A stretch of DNA of 15,351 bases from Clostridiales bacterium (GTDB lineage: Bacteria > Bacillota > Clostridia > Lachnospirales > WQUN01): the NCBI GenBank assembly GCA_031271275.1, contig JAISWA010000263.1:1-15351 (forward strand), given 5' to 3'. The position numbers and the translations under genes are program-made. A model generated the notes under the pieces. The model made no database searches and was not told the origin of the DNA. It worked only from the letters and a program-made list of their open reading frames with translations. Shown in pieces: positions 13,228-15,351 of the stretch (position 1 is the first letter of the stretch; each line of letters starts with the position of its first letter).

Positions 13228-13706
13228 CTTCAAAGCGCCTCGCCGGGCTTACGCTTATCGAACTTGTAATCGTTTTAGCGCTTATGGCGGCGTTCGCGGG
13301 CATAGGGGCGGGGTCGTTGCGGGCGGCGGAAAGAAGATCGGTTACGGATTCCGCGCGGGTACTGGCGGCTGACATACGTTATACCCAGAGCATGTCGATG
13401 CTTGAAGGCCGCCGTTGGGGCGTTATCCTTGACCGTGCTAACAGCGCGTACCGCATAGTCCGGACCGGGCCGGCGGAAACAGTCAAGGCGGTAAACCTTG
13501 CGAGCGGCGTGCGGATATGGGGCAACACGAACGTATCGAGTATATATTACCTGCCGCGGGGTACGGTTTCGGGCAGCGGGAGCATATGGTTAACCCGGGG
13601 CAGGTACTGGCAAAAACTGACGATTGTTCCGTCCGCAGGCCGGGTTGAAATCAAGCCGCTTGTATATTCCAAAGACGGCAGGCCGCCTCCCGACGAAGAA
13701 AGTTAG
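13224..13706 (+). CDS. Minor prepilin, GspH/FimT-like
   Basis: A 160-residue prepilin with leader MTSKRLAG cut before LTLIELVIVLALMAAFAGIGAG; Glu is at mature +5. The pattern after the helix (RRSVTDSARVLAADIRYTQSMSMLEGRRWGVIL) is the GspH/FimT family signature, where a helix bearing many small residues leads into a beta-sandwich head. Mature +1 is Leu. The tail GRPPPDEES contains a PPP that could stall ribosomes without EF-P. It overlaps yqeG by 4 bases and is followed after 25 bases by the comFB-like gene. Confidence 0.87.
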   Translation: MTSKRLAGLTLIELVIVLALMAAFAGIGAGSLRAAERRSVTDSARVLAADIRYTQSMSMLEGRRWGVILDRANSAYRIVRTGPAETVKAVNLASGVRIWGNTNVSSIYYLPRGTVSGSGSIWLTRGRYWQKLTIVPSAGRVEIKPLVYSKDGRPPPDEES

Positions 13707-13731
13707 TGAATCTAAGGAGAAAGGTGTTATT

Positions 13732-14010
13732 ATGGGCGACATTAAAATGAAAAACTACATGGAGGACTGTGTCGCGGACATTATGCCCAGCGTACTGGCC
13801 GAAATGAACGTGTGCCGCTGCGAGCGGTGCCGGATGGATATTATGGCGTATGTGTTGAACAAGCTTCCGCCCAAGTATGTGGTGACCCGTAAGGGGCATC
13901 TCTATACGAAACTGGCGGCGATTGCCTCGCAGTTTGACGTGGACATCATCACGGCAATCACGCAGGCGGCTACCATTGTGTCCTCACGGCCCCGCCATGA
14001 CGAGGAATAA
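13732..14010 (+). CDS. comFB: ComFB-family protein (late competence development family)
   Basis: A 92-residue cytoplasmic protein. The family pattern is clear: KNYMEDCVADIMPSVLAE, the CRCERCRMDIMAYVLN block with Cys28, Cys30 and Cys33, then LPPKYVVTRKGHLYTK (45-60) and a helix DVDIITAITQAATIVSSRPRH ending near the C-terminus. In B. subtilis comFB lies in the comF operon with no firm role; cyanobacterial and other members have been reported to bind cyclic di-nucleotides and to affect pili, competence or cell size. Cys13 is a further cysteine. AAGGAGAAAGG precedes the ATG at 13732, so it has its own strong start in the pilus operon. A signalling input to the pilus is plausible; binding is not shown by the sequence. 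Confidence 0.85.
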   Translation: MGDIKMKNYMEDCVADIMPSVLAEMNVCRCERCRMDIMAYVLNKLPPKYVVTRKGHLYTKLAAIASQFDVDIITAITQAATIVSSRPRHDEE

Positions 14011-14012
14011 AT

Positions 14013-14041
14013 TTGATTCGCTGTATCAATAATCGTATGAC
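14013..14041 (+). promoter_or_regulatory. Weak candidate promoter for efp
   Basis: TTGATT (14013-14018), a 17-base spacer and TATGAC (14036-14041) lie in the 48-base gap before efp. Both hexamers match consensus in four of six bases. Efp may instead be the last gene of the pilus transcript. Confidence 0.3.
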
Positions 14042-14058
14042 AAAATCGGAGGTTTTTT

Positions 14059-14616
14059 ATGATTTCTGCAAGTGAATTTCGTAACGGCATCACCATCGAA
14101 CTGGACGGCGACCTGTACGTAATAAGCGATTTCCAGCATGTTAAACCGGGCAAGGGCGCGGCGTTTGTACGCACCACGTTGAAAAATATTATTTCCGGCG
14201 GCGTGGTGGAGCGCACTTTCCGCCCCACGGAAAAAATGCCCCGCGCGCACATTGACCGCAAGGACATGCAGTATCTTTACAAAGACGGCACATTATACGT
14301 TTTCATGGATACGGAATCTTTCGAGCAAAGCGAGATTAACGAGTCCGACGTGGGCGACACGCTGCGTTTTGTCAAGGAAAACGAAATGGTCAAAATACTT
14401 TCCCACAACGGGAATGTTTTCGGGATTGAGCCGCCCATATTCGTGGAGCTTGCCGTCACCGAAACCGAGCCGGGCTTTAAGGGCGACACCGCCACCGGCG
14501 CGACCAAGCCCGCCACCGTGGAAACCGGCGCGACCATTAAAGTGCCGCTGTTTATCAATATAGGCGAGGTCGTTAAGATTGACACCCGCACCGGCGAGTA
14601 TTTGGGACGGGTCTGA
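14059..14616 (+). CDS. efp: Translation elongation factor P
   Basis: A 185-residue three-domain factor that binds the ribosome next to the P site and relieves stalling at consecutive prolines. The N-terminal KOW-like domain carries the loop HVKPGKGAAFVRT with Lys32 at its tip, the residue modified or used directly in Bacillota. The two OB domains follow, ending NIGEVVKIDTRTGEYLGRV, the standard C-terminus. Length is typical. GGAGG (about 14047-14051) precedes the ATG. It lies 48 bases after comFB. No epmA, epmB or earP modification gene is in the window. An intrinsic terminator follows at 14655-14686. Confidence 0.97.
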   Translation: MISASEFRNGITIELDGDLYVISDFQHVKPGKGAAFVRTTLKNIISGGVVERTFRPTEKMPRAHIDRKDMQYLYKDGTLYVFMDTESFEQSEINESDVGDTLRFVKENEMVKILSHNGNVFGIEPPIFVELAVTETEPGFKGDTATGATKPATVETGATIKVPLFINIGEVVKIDTRTGEYLGRV

Positions 14617-14620
14617 CCAA

Positions 14621-15058
14621 TTAATAAATTACCAACACGGGTATTTGACACAACAGCGCCGGTATCAGACTTGAAGGCGCTTTTTTCATGCGCAGCCGCC
14701 TGAACGCCGCGCGCACCGTTTGAATTTGCAGCCCGTATATGTACGCGATGTCCGCCGGGCGGTACCCCCCGCTGACGCCGCGCGCAAGCTCCCGGGCAAA
14801 CAGGCGGCACACGCCCTTCCCGTGCGGCATCACCGCGAGGAAGCCGGGTCTGTCGAGCTGAGAAACCTTTTCCGCCGCCATTGCCAACGACACCGCGTTG
14901 GCGCTCAGGCTTAAAAGTTCAGCCGCCTCCGTTACGGAGAGCGGCTTTTCCATCGTTTTAAGCGCAAGGTCTATTGCCATAAGGCGCGGCGCGTAAATTT
15001 TTTTATACAGCGCGTAATAGCTTACGCGGGACATACGCGAGGCGCGGTTACTTTCCAT
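14621..15058 (-). CDS. Small protein with two helix-turn-helix-like regions
   Basis: A 145-residue basic protein I cannot assign to a named family. Residues 40-62 (LSVTEAAELLSLSANAVSLAMAAE) and 99-122 (YRPADIAYIYGLQIQTVRAAFRRL) each look like a helix-turn-helix, joined by a stretch (about 66-92, LDRPGFLAVMPHG then CRLFARELARG). A regulatory, DNA-binding role is inferred. The start at 15058 has only a weak purine-rich site; an in-frame ATG at 15034 has none better. It is convergent with efp, with stops only 4 bases apart, and its last 20 or so residues (LIPALLCQIPVLVIY) are hydrophobic and encoded opposite the efp terminator, so the tail may be a recent read-through of an ancestral stop. Confidence 0.65.
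   Translation of the reverse strand: MESNRASRMSRVSYYALYKKIYAPRLMAIDLALKTMEKPLSVTEAAELLSLSANAVSLAMAAEKVSQLDRPGFLAVMPHGKGVCRLFARELARGVSGGYRPADIAYIYGLQIQTVRAAFRRLRMKKAPSSLIPALLCQIPVLVIY
14655..14686 (+). terminator. Terminator of efp and the pilus operon
   Basis: AGCGCC (14655-14660) pairs with GGCGCT (14676-14681) around a 15-base loop and is followed by a run of six T residues (14681-14686). It stands 38 bases after the efp stop and lies wholly inside the 3' end of the convergent gene. Confidence 0.7.
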
Positions 15059-15087
15059 AGGCAGTTCCCGTTCTTTCCGTAACCCAA

Positions 15088-15117
15088 GTTATAGCCAATC
15101 AACGTTAGCGCCGTCAT
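15088..15117 (-). promoter_or_regulatory. Candidate promoter of the helix-turn-helix gene, using the repeat as -35
   Basis: Read leftward, ATGACG (15112-15117) and TATAAC (15088-15093) are 18 bases apart, placing the start about 25 bases before the ATG. The -35 falls in the conserved GTCAT end of the first repeat unit. The match is by eye. Confidence 0.3.
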
Positions 15118-15270
15118 TCTGAGCGTAGCGAAGAATCCAATCAACATTAGCGCCGTCATTCTGAGCGTAGCGAAGAATCCAATCAACGTTAGCGCCGTCA
15201 TTCTGAGCGCAACGAAGAATCCTCTATAGGGATAGCGCAATAGGATTCTTCACCTGCGGCTCAGAATGAC
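15095..15270. repeat. Three 42-bp tandem repeats plus inverted arm forming a hairpin
   Basis: Units at 15095-15136, 15137-15178 and 15179-15220 differ at only a few bases. Each contains the dispersed core (15113-15137, 15155-15179, 15197-15221). An inverted core follows at 15244-15270. The third unit and the inverted core pair over about 30 bases (15197-15226 with 15241-15270) around a 14-base loop. Layout matches 90-217: several direct heads, one inverted tail containing CCTGCGGCTCAGAATGAC. Confidence 0.88.
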
Positions 15271-15351
15271 AGCATACGCGATTCATTGTACCCCCGCCCC
15301 GCGCGGTCGGACAAATGCAATTAGTGGAAGCTACTCAACCTCCCTCAGCCG
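15271..15351. other. Right edge, no supported feature
   Basis: Nothing recognisable as a gene, terminator or repeat is visible in these 81 bases; the window ends here. Confidence 0.5.

Noticed and set aside
15095..15220. CRISPR array
   Set aside because: The units are contiguous without spacers, share the dispersed core, and no cas gene is present.
90..15270. The dispersed 25-bp core as a DNA uptake sequence for the nearby pilus
   Set aside because: Copies occur in clustered hairpins rather than scattered through genes, and very similar repeats are, to my knowledge, seen in unrelated bacteria. Genome-wide counts would be needed to revive the idea.

Overview
The window reads as a chromosomal segment of an anaerobic Bacillota bacterium, probably an uncultured GC-rich member of the Clostridia. 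This rests on gene content: a minimal iscR-iscS-iscU set, a YqeG phosphatase, a ComFB-family protein, EF-P with a lysine at its loop tip, strong AGGAGG-type ribosome binding sites, and a type IV pilus cluster with no outer-membrane secretin. It is inference; no rRNA or other taxonomic marker is present.

Left part (1-3026): an intergenic stretch with short tandem repeats, a terminator hairpin and a mobile-looking hairpin repeat. Two leftward genes follow: an orphan MsmX/UgpC-type sugar ABC transporter ATPase (359-1471) and a YitT-family membrane protein (1707-2576). The yitT leader holds a 187-bp, almost fully palindromic MITE-like element between its likely promoter and its start codon. That promoter diverges from a strong sigma-A promoter serving the Fe-S operon, which carries two IscR-type boxes 53 bp apart.

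Middle (3027-5091): iscR, iscS and iscU form a compact operon for iron-sulfur cluster assembly, probably autoregulated by IscR.

Right part (5127-14616): a type IV pilus / type II secretion-like operon starts at a promoter whose -35 and -10 lie in the two arms of an 11-bp inverted repeat. Order: pilB ATPase, pilC platform, major-pilin candidate, PulJ-like prepilin, PilM-like, pilN, pilO, PulI/PilV-like prepilin, a large PilX-like protein, yqeG, a GspH/FimT-like prepilin, comFB-like, then efp. Most junctions overlap or are only a few bases, so the genes are probably co-transcribed and translationally coupled. PilB drives assembly through PilC, PilM-N-O form the inner-membrane alignment complex, and four prepilins plus the PilX-like protein supply the fibre. 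No retraction ATPase (PilT) or prepilin peptidase is in the window. PilB lacks the first half of its usual N-terminal domain, the part that binds c-di-GMP in MshE-type ATPases, while the operon carries a ComFB-family protein, a family reported to bind cyclic dinucleotides. This is the most interesting functional lead.

Right end (14617-15351): a convergent gene for a small two-helix-turn-helix protein, then three 42-bp tandem repeats ending in an inverted copy. The 25-27 bp core of these repeats occurs eight times in the window, including once inside the pilus operon between pilC and the pilin gene.
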